NCBI RefSeq assembly: GCF_014230315.1
Contig: NZ_JACLAW010000001.1
Coordinates: 124,001-188,000 of the forward strand
DNA: 64,000 bases
Direction: 5' to 3'
Origin: Novosphingobium flavum
GTDB taxonomy: Bacteria > Pseudomonadota > Alphaproteobacteria > Sphingomonadales > Sphingomonadaceae
The first letter of the stretch is position 1. Each line of letters starts with the position of its first letter. The position numbers were made by a program, and so were the translations under genes. The notes under the pieces are model-generated. The model was given only the letters and a program-made list of their open reading frames with translations, had not been told where the DNA came from and made no database searches. Shown here piece by piece: positions 9,021-17,627 of this stretch.

Positions 9021-9494
9021 ATGACGCAACAGTCCGATACCCCCGCGAATCGCCCGCTGCACCTCGGCCAGACCAGCGCCCTGCCCACCTCGCCCGAGGA
9101 GGCGGTGCTCGACTATGTGCCCAATCCGCGCGCCGGCTCGCTCTACCTTGTCCGCTTCGCCGCGCCCGAGTTCACCTCGCTCTGCCCGGTCACCGGCCAG
9201 CCCGATTTCGCGCACCTCGTGATAGACTACGCCCCCGGCGAGACCATCGTCGAATCCAAGTCGCTCAAGCTCTTCCTCGGCGCCTTCCGCAACCACTGCG
9301 GCTTTCACGAGGACGTCACTGTCGGGATCGGCCAGCGCCTGTTTGCCGAGATGAAGCCCACGTGGCTGCGCATCGGCGGCTACTGGTATCCGCGCGGCGG
9401 CATCCCGATCGACGTGTTCTGGCAGTCGGGCGCGGCTCCGGCCGGGCTCTGGGTGCCCGACCAGGGCGTCGCCTCCTATCGCGGCCGGGGCTGA
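9021..9494 (+). CDS. queF: NADPH-dependent 7-cyano-7-deazaguanine reductase
   Basis: A 157-residue type I QueF. The nitrile-binding cysteine is C55 in [14 protein letters not shown], with the catalytic Asp in PDF, and the NADPH-binding family motif ESKSLK follows near residue 80. The enzyme reduces preQ0 to preQ1 in queuosine tRNA modification. Either ATG at 9009 or 9021 could be the start; I prefer 9021 because the G-rich stretch at 9003-9007 is too close to the first. No other queuosine genes lie nearby in this window. Confidence 0.93.
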   Translation: MTQQSDTPANRPLHLGQTSALPTSPEEAVLDYVPNPRAGSLYLVRFAAPEFTSLCPVTGQPDFAHLVIDYAPGETIVESKSLKLFLGAFRNHCGFHEDVTVGIGQRLFAEMKPTWLRIGGYWYPRGGIPIDVFWQSGAAPAGLWVPDQGVASYRGRG

Positions 9495-9881
9495 ACGCCG
9501 GGCGAGCATCAATCTGTCGTGATGCCTGCACCTTCTCTCCGGATTCGCCCCCCGGATTCGCCCCTAAGCCCGGCCCGCCTAAATGGCGGCGATAGCAAGA
9601 ATAATCGCCCCGGCGCGGCCCGTAAAATCGTGCCAATTCCGCCCAATGCACCCCGAGAATCCCGGAAAACCGCCGGTCGGTTGAGAAACGGCCCCTGAAA
9701 TCGTATGATGACACCGCTGACCGCGCGGCGGGATCGCCCCGCGCGGTCCGATCTGGCTCGGTTCACCGCACGGTGCGCTCGAACCACCGGGACTGCGGGC
9801 GTCAGGGCGAATGGCGTTCATGTAGCAGACAGGTGGCGCTGAACACGCGGGCTCCTCGGGCGTAATTGAAGGAGTAACTTG
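9495..9881. other. 387-bp intergenic region between queF and the OmpA-like gene
   Basis: No credible gene. It holds a strong GC-rich inverted repeat with 10-bp arms (9719-9728 and 9739-9748) that may be a terminator or structured leader, and the promoter of the OmpA-like gene must lie in its right half. Just before that gene is a clear GAAGGAG ribosome-binding site (9868-9874). Confidence 0.5.
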
Positions 9882-10736
9882 ATGCGTGACAATTCCATTC
9901 GGCCAAAGGCGCTGCTCGTGCTGGCCGCGCTGACCCTGCCGATGTCGGCCAGCCTGTCGGCGCAGGAACCGGCCGGTCCCAATCCCAATATCATCGTGAA
10001 TGCGCCCGTGATTAAGGGCCCCGACGTCAAGGGCACCATCGCCGCCCGCAACGACGACAAGATCAAGGTCGTCGCTGCCGACGGCACCAGCACCATCGTC
10101 GCCATCACCGATGCCACCCAGGTCAAGCCCAGCGGCGGCCTGTTCGGCGGCGGCAAGAACCCGCTCGGCGCCCGCGCGCTGACGAACGGCCTCCCGGTCA
10201 CGATCAAGACCTGGCAGACCGACGCCGGCCTCGTCGCCAACCAGATCACTTACAAGAATGGCGATCTCAAGTTCGCCAACATGATCCGCACCGGCACCGA
10301 CCAGCGCTTTGACGAGCAGACCGCCGCCACCGAGGCCCTGCGCGGCCGCATGGGCGATATCGACAAGTACAATATCAAGGCCACGACCAACGTGTACTTC
10401 GATACCGGCAAGTCCCAGCTGTCGCCCAGCGCCAAGGCTGACCTGTGCACCGCGGCCACCGCGGCTGACGGCGTGAACAACGCCCTGCTGCTCGTCGTCG
10501 GCTATACCGACTCGGTCGGCGACGACGACTACAACCAGGTCCTCAGCGAAAAGCGCGCCAACAGCGTGATCAACTATCTCCAGCAGCAGTGCCACTGGAA
10601 GCCCTACCGCATGCTCACCCCCACCGGCATGGCCAAGGCCGATCCGCTGGCGAGCAACGACACCGAGGAAGGCAAGGCCCAGAACCGCCGCGTCGCGGTC
10701 AACGTCCTGGTCAGCAAGGGCCTCGACGGCATGTAA
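9882..10736 (+). CDS. OmpA-family peptidoglycan-binding outer membrane protein
   Basis: A 284-residue exported protein. The signal peptide ends near SASLSAQ (about residue 28). Residues 45-85 form a small beta-rich domain (KGTIAARNDD, then DGTSTIVAITDATQVK). The C-terminal 120 residues are an OmpA domain: a VYFDTGKSQLSP beginning, VVGYTDSVGDDDYNQVLSEKRA in the middle and QNRRVAVNVL at the end, which holds the peptidoglycan-binding Arg. It probably links the outer membrane to the cell wall. There is no N-terminal 8-strand barrel, so it is OmpA-like in its C-terminus only. The ATG at 9882 follows a good ribosome-binding site. Confidence 0.85.
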   Translation: MRDNSIRPKALLVLAALTLPMSASLSAQEPAGPNPNIIVNAPVIKGPDVKGTIAARNDDKIKVVAADGTSTIVAITDATQVKPSGGLFGGGKNPLGARALTNGLPVTIKTWQTDAGLVANQITYKNGDLKFANMIRTGTDQRFDEQTAATEALRGRMGDIDKYNIKATTNVYFDTGKSQLSPSAKADLCTAATAADGVNNALLLVVGYTDSVGDDDYNQVLSEKRANSVINYLQQQCHWKPYRMLTPTGMAKADPLASNDTEEGKAQNRRVAVNVLVSKGLDGM

Positions 10737-10740
10737 ACTG

Positions 10741-10808
10741 CGCGGGGGCGCTTGCGCTCCCCGCGTCTTCCGCCCCATGCATTCCCGTCCCGTCGGGTCG
10801 GGAATGCA
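10741..10808 (+). terminator. Two consecutive hairpins downstream of the OmpA-like gene
   Basis: Directly after the stop codon is a GC-rich hairpin (10741-10765) followed by TCTTCC, then a second with 10-bp perfect arms (10778-10787 and 10799-10808). The first is the likely transcription terminator of the OmpA-like gene; the second has no T-run and may simply stabilise the 3' end. Confidence 0.55.
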
Positions 10809-10957
10809 CGGTGTGCCGAAGGGCGACTGTCGTGATGGTCCGACTGAAAATGGACTGTTCGGCCCCGGTTACAAAGTGGGCATTCACACGACGCCTGATC
10901 CATTCTGATTTCATCAGTGATGTTGCCGCCGAGGAGCTTTTCGGTTCAAGTGATCAG

Positions 10958-11179
10958 ATGAATGTCCTCGACTGGCTATTTTTCGGAGCGTTCGCGGGCA
11001 TTAATGCTTGGTCGTTATGGAGTGCTCGCAAGTACGGCCGGATTGCTTGGGCACACATCTTCACGAAACAGCTATGGGCGGAGCGCACAACCCAGCCTCG
11101 GCTTTTCTGGGCATTGGTAATCGCGCACGTGATCTGCCTCGTGGCGATCATGCCCACTATGATCGTGGGGCGTCTTTAG
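10958..11179 (+). CDS. Small predicted membrane protein (hypothetical)
   Basis: A 73-residue open frame with two hydrophobic segments (WLFFGAFAGINAWSLW near the start and FWALVIAHVICLVAIMPTMIV near the end), separated by a basic, aromatic loop. The layout fits a small two-helix inner-membrane protein. I do not recognise the family. Its base composition is less GC-rich than its neighbours, which may mean recent acquisition. No strong ribosome-binding site precedes the ATG at 10958, and the frame stays open upstream, so the start, and even whether it is expressed, is uncertain. Confidence 0.4.
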   Translation: MNVLDWLFFGAFAGINAWSLWSARKYGRIAWAHIFTKQLWAERTTQPRLFWALVIAHVICLVAIMPTMIVGRL

Positions 11180-11247
11180 GGCTGGACGCTTGTCTACTCT
11201 CCCAACTTTCCTGCCATTGGCGTGTTGCCGTTGTGTCCGCGATAGCC

Positions 11248-11332
11248 GTCGCCCCGGACTTGATCCGGGGCCCCGCTGCCTTCAGCGACGGCGGCGAGAA
11301 AAAGCGGGATCCCGGATCAAGTTCGGGGTGAC
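11248..11332. repeat. Imperfect palindromic intergenic repeat (REP-like)
   Basis: Two 30-base arms (11248-11277 and 11303-11332) are inverted copies with 26 of 30 positions matching, around a 25-base spacer. The core reads CCGGACTTGATCCGGG. Repeats of this kind occur dispersed between genes in sphingomonad genomes. The rest of the 328-bp gap (11180-11507) shows no gene. Confidence 0.7.
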
Positions 11333-11507
11333 CGGAACGAGGTCATGGCAGAAATGCCCACCATTCCCGCCGTCCACCCCGCCATAGCACCTCACCGATA
11401 ACGGACGCTCACCGCCCCTCAAACGCCGCCGCCCCCCGAACCCATCACCCCCAGTCCCAACTTGCCCAAAATCCGCCAACCGCTAGTCTCTCTCACCGGA
11501 GGGAGCG

Positions 11508-14500
11508 ATGTCCTGGCACTGGGCCGCGTTTTTCGCGCTGGCACTTATCCTCATGCTGTTCGGCGTCGCCGCGCTGGTCGAACGCGGCGGCAACCGCTTC
11601 GCCGCCAGCCCGCGCCTGCGCCACGGTGCCTACACGCTGGCGCTCGGGGTCTATTGCTCCAGCTGGACCTTCTACGGCGCGGTCGGCTCGGTCGTGCGCG
11701 ACGGGTGGAACTACCTGCCGATCTATCTCGCGCCGATCGCCGTCCTGCTCGCCGCGCCGCGCCTGCTGCGGCGGCTGGCCCGCGCGGCGGCCGAGGAGCA
11801 GGCCGCCACGGTCTCCGATTTCATCGCGGCGCGCTTCGGCCATGACGTGATCGTGGCGCGGCTGGTCACGGTGATCGCCCTGCTCGGCACGATCCCCTAT
11901 GTCGCCCTGCAACTCCGCTCGATCGGCTATGCCCTTGCCGTGGTCTCGGGCGAGGCGGTGGAGGGCCCCGCCATGCTGGCCGCAGCCGCGCTGCTCGCCC
12001 TGTTCGCGATCCTGTTCGGCGCGCGCCGGTTCGAGCTGTCGGGCCGGTCTGAAGGGCTGGTTTTCGCCATCGGGCTCGATTCCCTGCTCAAGCTGCTGGC
12101 CCTCATCGCCGTCGCCGCGCTGGCCGTGGTCCTCCTCGGACAGGCCCCGCCCGGACGCGTCGCGGGCGGCATGGCCCTGCTGGCCGATCGCTTCAGTCCG
12201 GGGCGGATCAGCCTTGAGACCGGGGTGATCGTGCTCGTCTCTGCCCTCGCGGTCCTCGTCCTGCCCCGCCAGTTCTACATGGGCGTGGCCGAGGCGCGCG
12301 ACAGCGATGATCTGGTCCGCGCCCGCTTCGGCCTTGCCGCCTATCTCGCGGTCATGGCCGCCGTCGCCGTGCCGATCGCCCTTGCCGGTGCCAGCCTCTT
12401 CGGCCCCGGGGTGGAGCCCGACATCTACGTGCTCGACCTGCCCGCGCTAACCGGCCAGCGCGCCGTCCTCGCCGCGGCCCTGCTCGGCGGGATCAGCGCG
12501 GCCGCGTCGATGGTCATTGTCGATGCCACCGCGCTCGCCACGATGGTCTCCAACGATCTCATCTTCCCCACAATCCTCCCCCGCTCGGGCGAACTTCCGG
12601 CCGGCGCGCTGGGGCGGCGGATGCTGCTGGTCCGCCGCCTCTCGATCGTCGGCATCGTCCTTGCCGCGCTGGCCTGGGCCCTGCTGGTCGATGCGCGCAA
12701 TTCACTGGCCTCGATCGGCCTCGTCGCCTTTGCCGCCATGGCCCAGTTCTCGCCGCACCTGCTGCTCGCCGCCTGGGCTGGCGGCCGCGATGCCCTGGCC
12801 GCGCGGGCCAGCCTTGCCGCCGGGCTGGTGCTCTGGCTGTGGACGCTCGCCTTGCCGCCCATCCTGCCCGAAGCCTGGCTCGCCGCCCTGCGCGCCACCC
12901 CCCTCGATCCGCTGCGCCTGCTCGGCATCGGCAATGCCGTGCCGCTGGTCCACGGCGTGGGGTGGAGCCTCGGCGTCAACCTCGCGGTCTTCGCCCTGTT
13001 CGCCGCGCGCAAGGTCCGCCCCGCGCCCCTGCCCCGCCTGCTCGGCGCCGGCAGCCGCCCGGTCAGCGACCTGGGCGAGCTTTACCGCCTGGTCGCCGCC
13101 TTCGTCGGGGAAGAGGCCGCCACGCGCGAACTGCCCCGGGCCCGGCACGGCGAGCCGATCGACCGCCGCTCGGCCCTGCGCGCGCAGGAACTGATCGCCC
13201 GCGTCGTCGGCGCAAGCTCGGCCCGCGCGCTGGTCGCCTCGGCGCTGGCCGGCGGGCAGATGGACCTTGCCGACGTTACCCGCCTGCTCGACGAGGGCGC
13301 CCAGTCGCTGCGCTTCTCGCGCCAGCTCCTCGCCGCCACTTTCGAAAACGTCGATGCCGGGATCAGCGTGGTCGATGCCGAGATGAACCTCGTCGCCTGG
13401 AACAACCGCTATCTCGACATTTTCAACTATCCCCCCGGCCTCGTCCGCATCGGCGCCCCGGTGGCAGACCTGATCCGTCACAATGCGCTGGCCGGCGATT
13501 TCGGGCCGGGCGAGGCCGAATTGCACGTCGCCAAGCGCCTCGCCCACATGCGCCGGGGCCTGCCCCACGCCTTCGAGCGCCGCCGCCGCGATGGCCGCGT
13601 GATCCGCACCGCCGGCGGCCCGATGCCCGGCGGCGGTTATGTCATGTCCTTCACCGACGTCACCGCCGAGGCGGACGTGCGCGCCGAACTCGAACGGACC
13701 CTGGTCGAACTCGAAAACCGCGTCGCCGAGCGGACCCGCGAACTGTCCGAGGCCAACCGCCGCCTCGCCCGCGCCACGCAGGACAAGACCCGCTTCCTCG
13801 CCGCCGCCAGCCACGACCTGATCCAGCCGCTCCACGCCGCCCGCCTCTTCGCCGGAGCCCTTGCGCGCGACCCCGGCCTGACCCGGCCCGACCTCGTCAC
13901 CCGGCTCGACCGCTCGATCGTGGCGGGCGAGGACCTGCTGCGCGCCTTGCTCGATATCAGCAAGCTCGATGCAGGCGGCGTGCAACCCGATTGCAGTGCC
14001 GTTGCACTGGAGCCGTTCCTGCGCGATCTGGCCGAGACGATCCGGCCTCTCGCAGCCGAAAAAGGCCTCGCCCTGCGCCTCGGCCCGCTGGCCGGAAACC
14101 TCCATACCGACGCTGCGCTGCTGCGCTCAGTGATCCAGAATTTCCTAACCAATGCAGTGCGTTACACCCGGATCGGCGGCATCCTCATCGGGTCGCGCCG
14201 GCGCGGCCCAAACCTGCGCATCGACGTCATCGACACTGGCGTGGGCATCCCCAAAAACCGGCAGGAGGAAGTCTTCGGCGAATTCACCCGCATGGGCGAA
14301 GTCGATGCCGAAGGCCTCGGTCTCGGCCTCGCCATCGCCCAGCGCATCGCCCTGCTGCTCGGTGGCCAGATCGAACTGGCATCGGTACCGGGAAAAGGTA
14401 GTCGTTTCAGTCTCTTGCTTCCCGCATCCGCCGCGGGAAGCCCCTCTTCACCGCGCCCCGTTTCCCGCGCCGGAGCGAGTGCCCCGCGCACCATTCTGGT

Positions 14501-14849
14501 GGTCGACAACGACCCCGAGATCGTCGCCGCCACCCTTGCACTGCTGTCATCCATGAACCACCACGGCCTCGCCGCCGCAACCATTGCCGAAGCGCTGGAA
14601 TCCGCCAAACATGCCGATCTGGTCCTCGCCGATTACCGGCTCGACCGGGGCGAGGACGGCCTTGCTCTGATCGCCGCCCTGCGCGCCAAAAAGCCCGGAA
14701 TTGCCGCGGTCCTGATCACGGCCGAGCGCGATTCCACCCTCATCGCCAAGGCCGCCGCCGCCGGGATCGAGATCCTGTCCAAACCGCTCGACCCGCAGGT
14801 GCTCGAGGCCCTGCTGGGCCGCCTGTCAGTGGCTGAGGTCCAGCCCTAG
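11508..14849 (+). CDS. SLC5-type transporter/hybrid histidine kinase (CrbS-like)
   Basis: A 1113-residue protein. Residues 1-500 are a sodium/solute-symporter-like (SLC5) region with about a dozen hydrophobic helices, starting with YTLALGVYCSSWTFYGAVGS. A PAS-like domain (about 600-715, FENVDAGISVVDAEMNL) and a short coiled coil follow, then HisKA with the phosphoacceptor His near 769 (AASHDLIQPLHAARL), HATPase_c (N box NFLTNAVRYT; G boxes DTGVGIP and GLGLGLAIAQR), and a C-terminal receiver domain with its phosphoacceptor Asp near 1041 (LADYRLD). This architecture matches CrbS/CbrA-type kinases. The adjacent acs and LuxR-type gene point to CrbS and acetate control, by inference. Its end overlaps the convergent regulator gene by 24 bases. 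Confidence 0.85.
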   Translation: MSWHWAAFFALALILMLFGVAALVERGGNRFAASPRLRHGAYTLALGVYCSSWTFYGAVGSVVRDGWNYLPIYLAPIAVLLAAPRLLRRLARAAAEEQAATVSDFIAARFGHDVIVARLVTVIALLGTIPYVALQLRSIGYALAVVSGEAVEGPAMLAAAALLALFAILFGARRFELSGRSEGLVFAIGLDSLLKLLALIAVAALAVVLLGQAPPGRVAGGMALLADRFSPGRISLETGVIVLVSALAVLVLPRQFYMGVAEARDSDDLVRARFGLAAYLAVMAAVAVPIALAGASLFGPGVEPDIYVLDLPALTGQRAVLAAALLGGISAAASMVIVDATALATMVSNDLIFPTILPRSGELPAGALGRRMLLVRRLSIVGIVLAALAWALLVDARNSLASIGLVAFAAMAQFSPHLLLAAWAGGRDALAARASLAAGLVLWLWTLALPPILPEAWLAALRATPLDPLRLLGIGNAVPLVHGVGWSLGVNLAVFALFAARKVRPAPLPRLLGAGSRPVSDLGELYRLVAAFVGEEAATRELPRARHGEPIDRRSALRAQELIARVVGASSARALVASALAGGQMDLADVTRLLDEGAQSLRFSRQLLAATFENVDAGISVVDAEMNLVAWNNRYLDIFNYPPGLVRIGAPVADLIRHNALAGDFGPGEAELHVAKRLAHMRRGLPHAFERRRRDGRVIRTAGGPMPGGGYVMSFTDVTAEADVRAELERTLVELENRVAERTRELSEANRRLARATQDKTRFLAAASHDLIQPLHAARLFAGALARDPGLTRPDLVTRLDRSIVAGEDLLRALLDISKLDAGGVQPDCSAVALEPFLRDLAETIRPLAAEKGLALRLGPLAGNLHTDAALLRSVIQNFLTNAVRYTRIGGILIGSRRRGPNLRIDVIDTGVGIPKNRQEEVFGEFTRMGEVDAEGLGLGLAIAQRIALLLGGQIELASVPGKGSRFSLLLPASAAGSPSSPRPVSRAGASAPRTILVVDNDPEIVAATLALLSSMNHHGLAAATIAEALESAKHADLVLADYRLDRGEDGLALIAALRAKKPGIAAVLITAERDSTLIAKAAAAGIEILSKPLDPQVLEALLGRLSVAEVQP

Positions 14850-15461
14850 CGCCCGCGCCGCCAGCGCCGCCTGTGTCCGGTTCTGCACGTTGAGCTTGCG
14901 CATGATCGCGGTCATGTGCGTCTTCACCGTCGCCTCGCTCATCGAGAGGTCGAAAGCGATCTGCTTGTTGAGCTTGCCCTCGAGCACCGCGAGCAGGACC
15001 CTGAGCTGGGTCGGGGTGAGCTGGGCGACCTGTTGGCGAACCTCGTCCACCGGCTGGTCGAGCGATGGCCGCGCCGGGGCAGGCGCTTGCCTACCCAGCG
15101 CCCGCGCAATAGCCGCCTCGATCGCGGCAAGCTCGGAATCCTTCCGCAGGAAGCCCACAGCGCCGAATGCGCGGGCCTCATCCGCTGCGGATGCCCCTTC
15201 TGCGCTGGAAACGACCAGGATCGGCACTTTGGGGCATTCCGCGTGCAGCAGGGCGATCCCCGAATAGCCGACCGCGCCCGGCATCTTGAGGTCGAGCAGG
15301 ATCAGGGCCAGGTCTTGCGCCTCGCTCGCCGCGCGGGCGGCGGCGGCCAGCGTCCCGGCCTCGATGATGCTGGCCCGCGGCGCCACGGCCTGTACCGCCA
15401 GACCCATCGCCTGGCGGTACAGCGGGTGATCGTCCGCGATCAGGATCGTCGCGGCATCCAT
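14826..15461 (-). CDS. LuxR/NarL-type response regulator (CrbR-like)
   Basis: A 211-residue response regulator: receiver domain (acidic pair D10-D11, phosphoacceptor D57 in LLDLKMPG) and a C-terminal GerE-type helix-turn-helix (LTPTQLRVLLAVLEGKLNKQ, then SEATVKTHMTAIMRKL). The ATG at 15461 starts the receiver domain directly; the longer upstream frame is a shadow of acs. It lies 22 bases after the acs stop on the same strand, so acs and the regulator are probably co-transcribed. With the convergent SLC5-kinase it looks like the CrbR partner of a CrbS/CrbR acetate switch that activates acs in gammaproteobacteria. The pairing is inferred from position. Confidence 0.88.
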   Translation of the reverse strand: MDAATILIADDHPLYRQAMGLAVQAVAPRASIIEAGTLAAAARAASEAQDLALILLDLKMPGAVGYSGIALLHAECPKVPILVVSSAEGASAADEARAFGAVGFLRKDSELAAIEAAIARALGRQAPAPARPSLDQPVDEVRQQVAQLTPTQLRVLLAVLEGKLNKQIAFDLSMSEATVKTHMTAIMRKLNVQNRTQAALAARALGLDLSH

Positions 15462-15483
15462 TATCGCTTCCAAACCCCTCCGG

Positions 15484-17436
15484 TCAGACCGCCGCGGCCA
15501 GCTGCGGACGGTTGGCGAGGAGATTATCGACAACCGAGGGATCGGCAAGGGTCGAGGTGTCGCCGAGGTTGGAGACATCGTTTTCCCCGATCTTGCGCAG
15601 GATGCGGCGCATGATCTTGCCCGAGCGGGTCTTGGGCAGGCCCGGCGCGAACTGGATCACATCGGGCGTGGCGATCGGCCCGATCTCGTGGCGCACCCAT
15701 TGCACCAGTTCCTTGCGCAGCGCCTCGTCGGGCACGACTTCGGCATTGCAGGTGACGAAGGCATAGATTCCCTGGCCTTTGATCTCGTGGGGCATGCCAA
15801 CGACCGCCGCCTCGGCCACCTTGGCATGGGCGACCAGCGCTGATTCGATTTCGGCGGTGCCCATGCGGTGGCCAGAGACGTTGATCACGTCGTCGATCCG
15901 CCCGGTGATCCAGTAGTAGCCGTCCTCATCCCGCCGGCAGCCGTCACCGGTGAAATAGCGCCCGGGAAAGGTGGTGAAATAGGTCTGGAAGAAGCGCTCG
16001 TGATCGCCCCAGACGGTGCGCATCTGCCCCGGCCAGCTGTCCTTGATCACCAGGCAGCCTTCGCCCGGCCCTTCGATCGGATGGCCTTCGTTGTCGACCA
16101 GCATGGGCTGGACGCCGAGCATGGGCCGGGTGGCTGAGCCGGGCTTGAGTGCGGTCGCGCCGGGCAGGGGGGTGATCATCACCCCGCCGGTCTCGGTCTG
16201 CCACCACGTGTCGACGATCGGGCAGCGTTCCTCGCCGATCACGCGGTGATACCATTCCCAGGCCTCCGGATTGATCGGCTCTCCCACCGAGCCGAGCAGG
16301 CGCAGGCTCTGGCGCGAGGTCTTCTTTACCCATTCGTCGCCCTCGCGCATCAGGGCGCGCAGGGCGGTGGGCGCGCCGTAGAAGATCTCGACCTGGAACT
16401 TGTCGACCACCTGCCAGAACCGGCTGGGGTCGGGGAAATTGGGTACGCCTTCGAACATCACGGTCGTGCCGCCGTTCATCAGCGGGCCGTAGACCACATA
16501 GGAGTGCCCCGTGACCCAGCCGACGTCCGCGGCGCACCAGTAGATCTGACCCGGCCGGTAGTCGAAAACCAGTTCGTGCGTGAGCGATGCCCAGACCGCG
16601 TAGCCGCCGGTGCTGTGCAGCACCCCCTTGGGCTTGCCGGTGGAACCCGAGGTGTAAAGGATGAACAGCGGGTCTTCCGCGTTCATCTCTTCCGGTTCGC
16701 ACTCGGCGCCCTGCTGCGCCGTGCCCTCATGCCAGTCGATGTCGCGGCCCGCCACCATGGCCACATCCGCGCCGGTGCGGCGCAGCACGATCACCGTCTC
16801 CACGCCCGAGCAGTGTGTCAGCGCCTCGTCGACGTTTCGCTTGAGCGGCACCCGCTTGCCGCCGCGCAGGCCTTCGTCGGTGGTCACGACCACCCGGCTA
16901 TCGCAATCCTCGATCCGCCCGGCCAGGGCCTCGGGGCTGAACCCGGCGAAGACGATCGAATGGATCGCCCCGATCCGGGCACAGGCGAGCATGGCCACCG
17001 CGGCCTCGGGCACCATCGGCAGGTAGAGCGTGACGCGGTGGCCCCGGCTCACGCCCTTGCTCTTGAGCAGGTTGGCGAAACGGCAGACCTCGGCGTGAAG
17101 CTCGCGGTAGGTGATGCGGCGGTCGGGGCTGTCCGGGCTGTCCGGCTCCCACAGAATGGCGATGGCATCGCCGCGCTCGGCCAGGTGGCGATCAAGGCAA
17201 TTGGCGGAGAGATTGAGGGTGCCGTCCTCAAACCAGCGGATGCCGAAGTCGGCCTCGGCAAAGCTGGTGTCCTTGATCCGGGTAAAGGGCCGGATCCAGT
17301 CCAGCCGCCGCGCCTGCCGCGCCCAGAACGTGTTCGGCTCCTCCACCGACTGGCGGTACAGCGCGTGATACTGGGCGTCGTTGATCCGTGCATTTGCGGC
17401 CCATTGTGCGGGAACCGGATAGACGGTTTCAGCCAT
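15484..17436 (-). CDS. acs: Acetyl-CoA synthetase
   Basis: A 650-residue AMP-forming acetate-CoA ligase. The phosphate loop is [20 protein letters not shown] in the middle, followed by [28 protein letters not shown] and the C-terminal [11 protein letters not shown] with K607, the lysine that is reversibly acetylated in characterised enzymes. Length and motifs are full. It makes acetyl-CoA from acetate, ATP and CoA in the cytoplasm. A LuxR-type regulator lies directly downstream, and divergent porin and transporter genes lie upstream, so this region looks like an acetate or small-carboxylate uptake and activation block. Confidence 0.96.
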   Translation of the reverse strand: MAETVYPVPAQWAANARINDAQYHALYRQSVEEPNTFWARQARRLDWIRPFTRIKDTSFAEADFGIRWFEDGTLNLSANCLDRHLAERGDAIAILWEPDSPDSPDRRITYRELHAEVCRFANLLKSKGVSRGHRVTLYLPMVPEAAVAMLACARIGAIHSIVFAGFSPEALAGRIEDCDSRVVVTTDEGLRGGKRVPLKRNVDEALTHCSGVETVIVLRRTGADVAMVAGRDIDWHEGTAQQGAECEPEEMNAEDPLFILYTSGSTGKPKGVLHSTGGYAVWASLTHELVFDYRPGQIYWCAADVGWVTGHSYVVYGPLMNGGTTVMFEGVPNFPDPSRFWQVVDKFQVEIFYGAPTALRALMREGDEWVKKTSRQSLRLLGSVGEPINPEAWEWYHRVIGEERCPIVDTWWQTETGGVMITPLPGATALKPGSATRPMLGVQPMLVDNEGHPIEGPGEGCLVIKDSWPGQMRTVWGDHERFFQTYFTTFPGRYFTGDGCRRDEDGYYWITGRIDDVINVSGHRMGTAEIESALVAHAKVAEAAVVGMPHEIKGQGIYAFVTCNAEVVPDEALRKELVQWVRHEIGPIATPDVIQFAPGLPKTRSGKIMRRILRKIGENDVSNLGDTSTLADPSVVDNLLANRPQLAAAV

Positions 17437-17505
17437 GTCCTTCCTCTCTCATGATGCTTTGCTTTGCCCGCCAGCATAGTGCGCCCCGGGCCGCATTGCG
17501 CATTA

Positions 17506-17535
17506 GACCTTGGTCGCAGACGACAGACCAAGGTC
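17506..17535. promoter_or_regulatory. Paired inverted decamers in acs/porin divergent promoter region
   Basis: GACCTTGGTC (17506-17515) and GACCAAGGTC (17526-17535) are exact reverse complements whose centres lie 20 bases apart, about two helical turns. They sit 70-100 bases upstream of both divergent genes. This is the form expected for a dimeric activator site; the adjacent LuxR-type regulator is the obvious candidate, but no binding motif was compared. Confidence 0.5.
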
Positions 17536-17627
17536 GCTCTATTCGGGGCTGGGCTCATTCCACATTCTCGCCGGGCAGGAAGCCGCCGCGACAAGACGGC
17601 TCCGCGACCGGACGAGAGAGGATGGCA

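Noticed and set aside
11508..14849. Reading the N-terminal half of the kinase as a separate proline/solute symporter gene
   Set aside because: The frame is continuous into PAS, HisKA, ATPase and receiver domains with no stop or start signal between them, so it is one protein.
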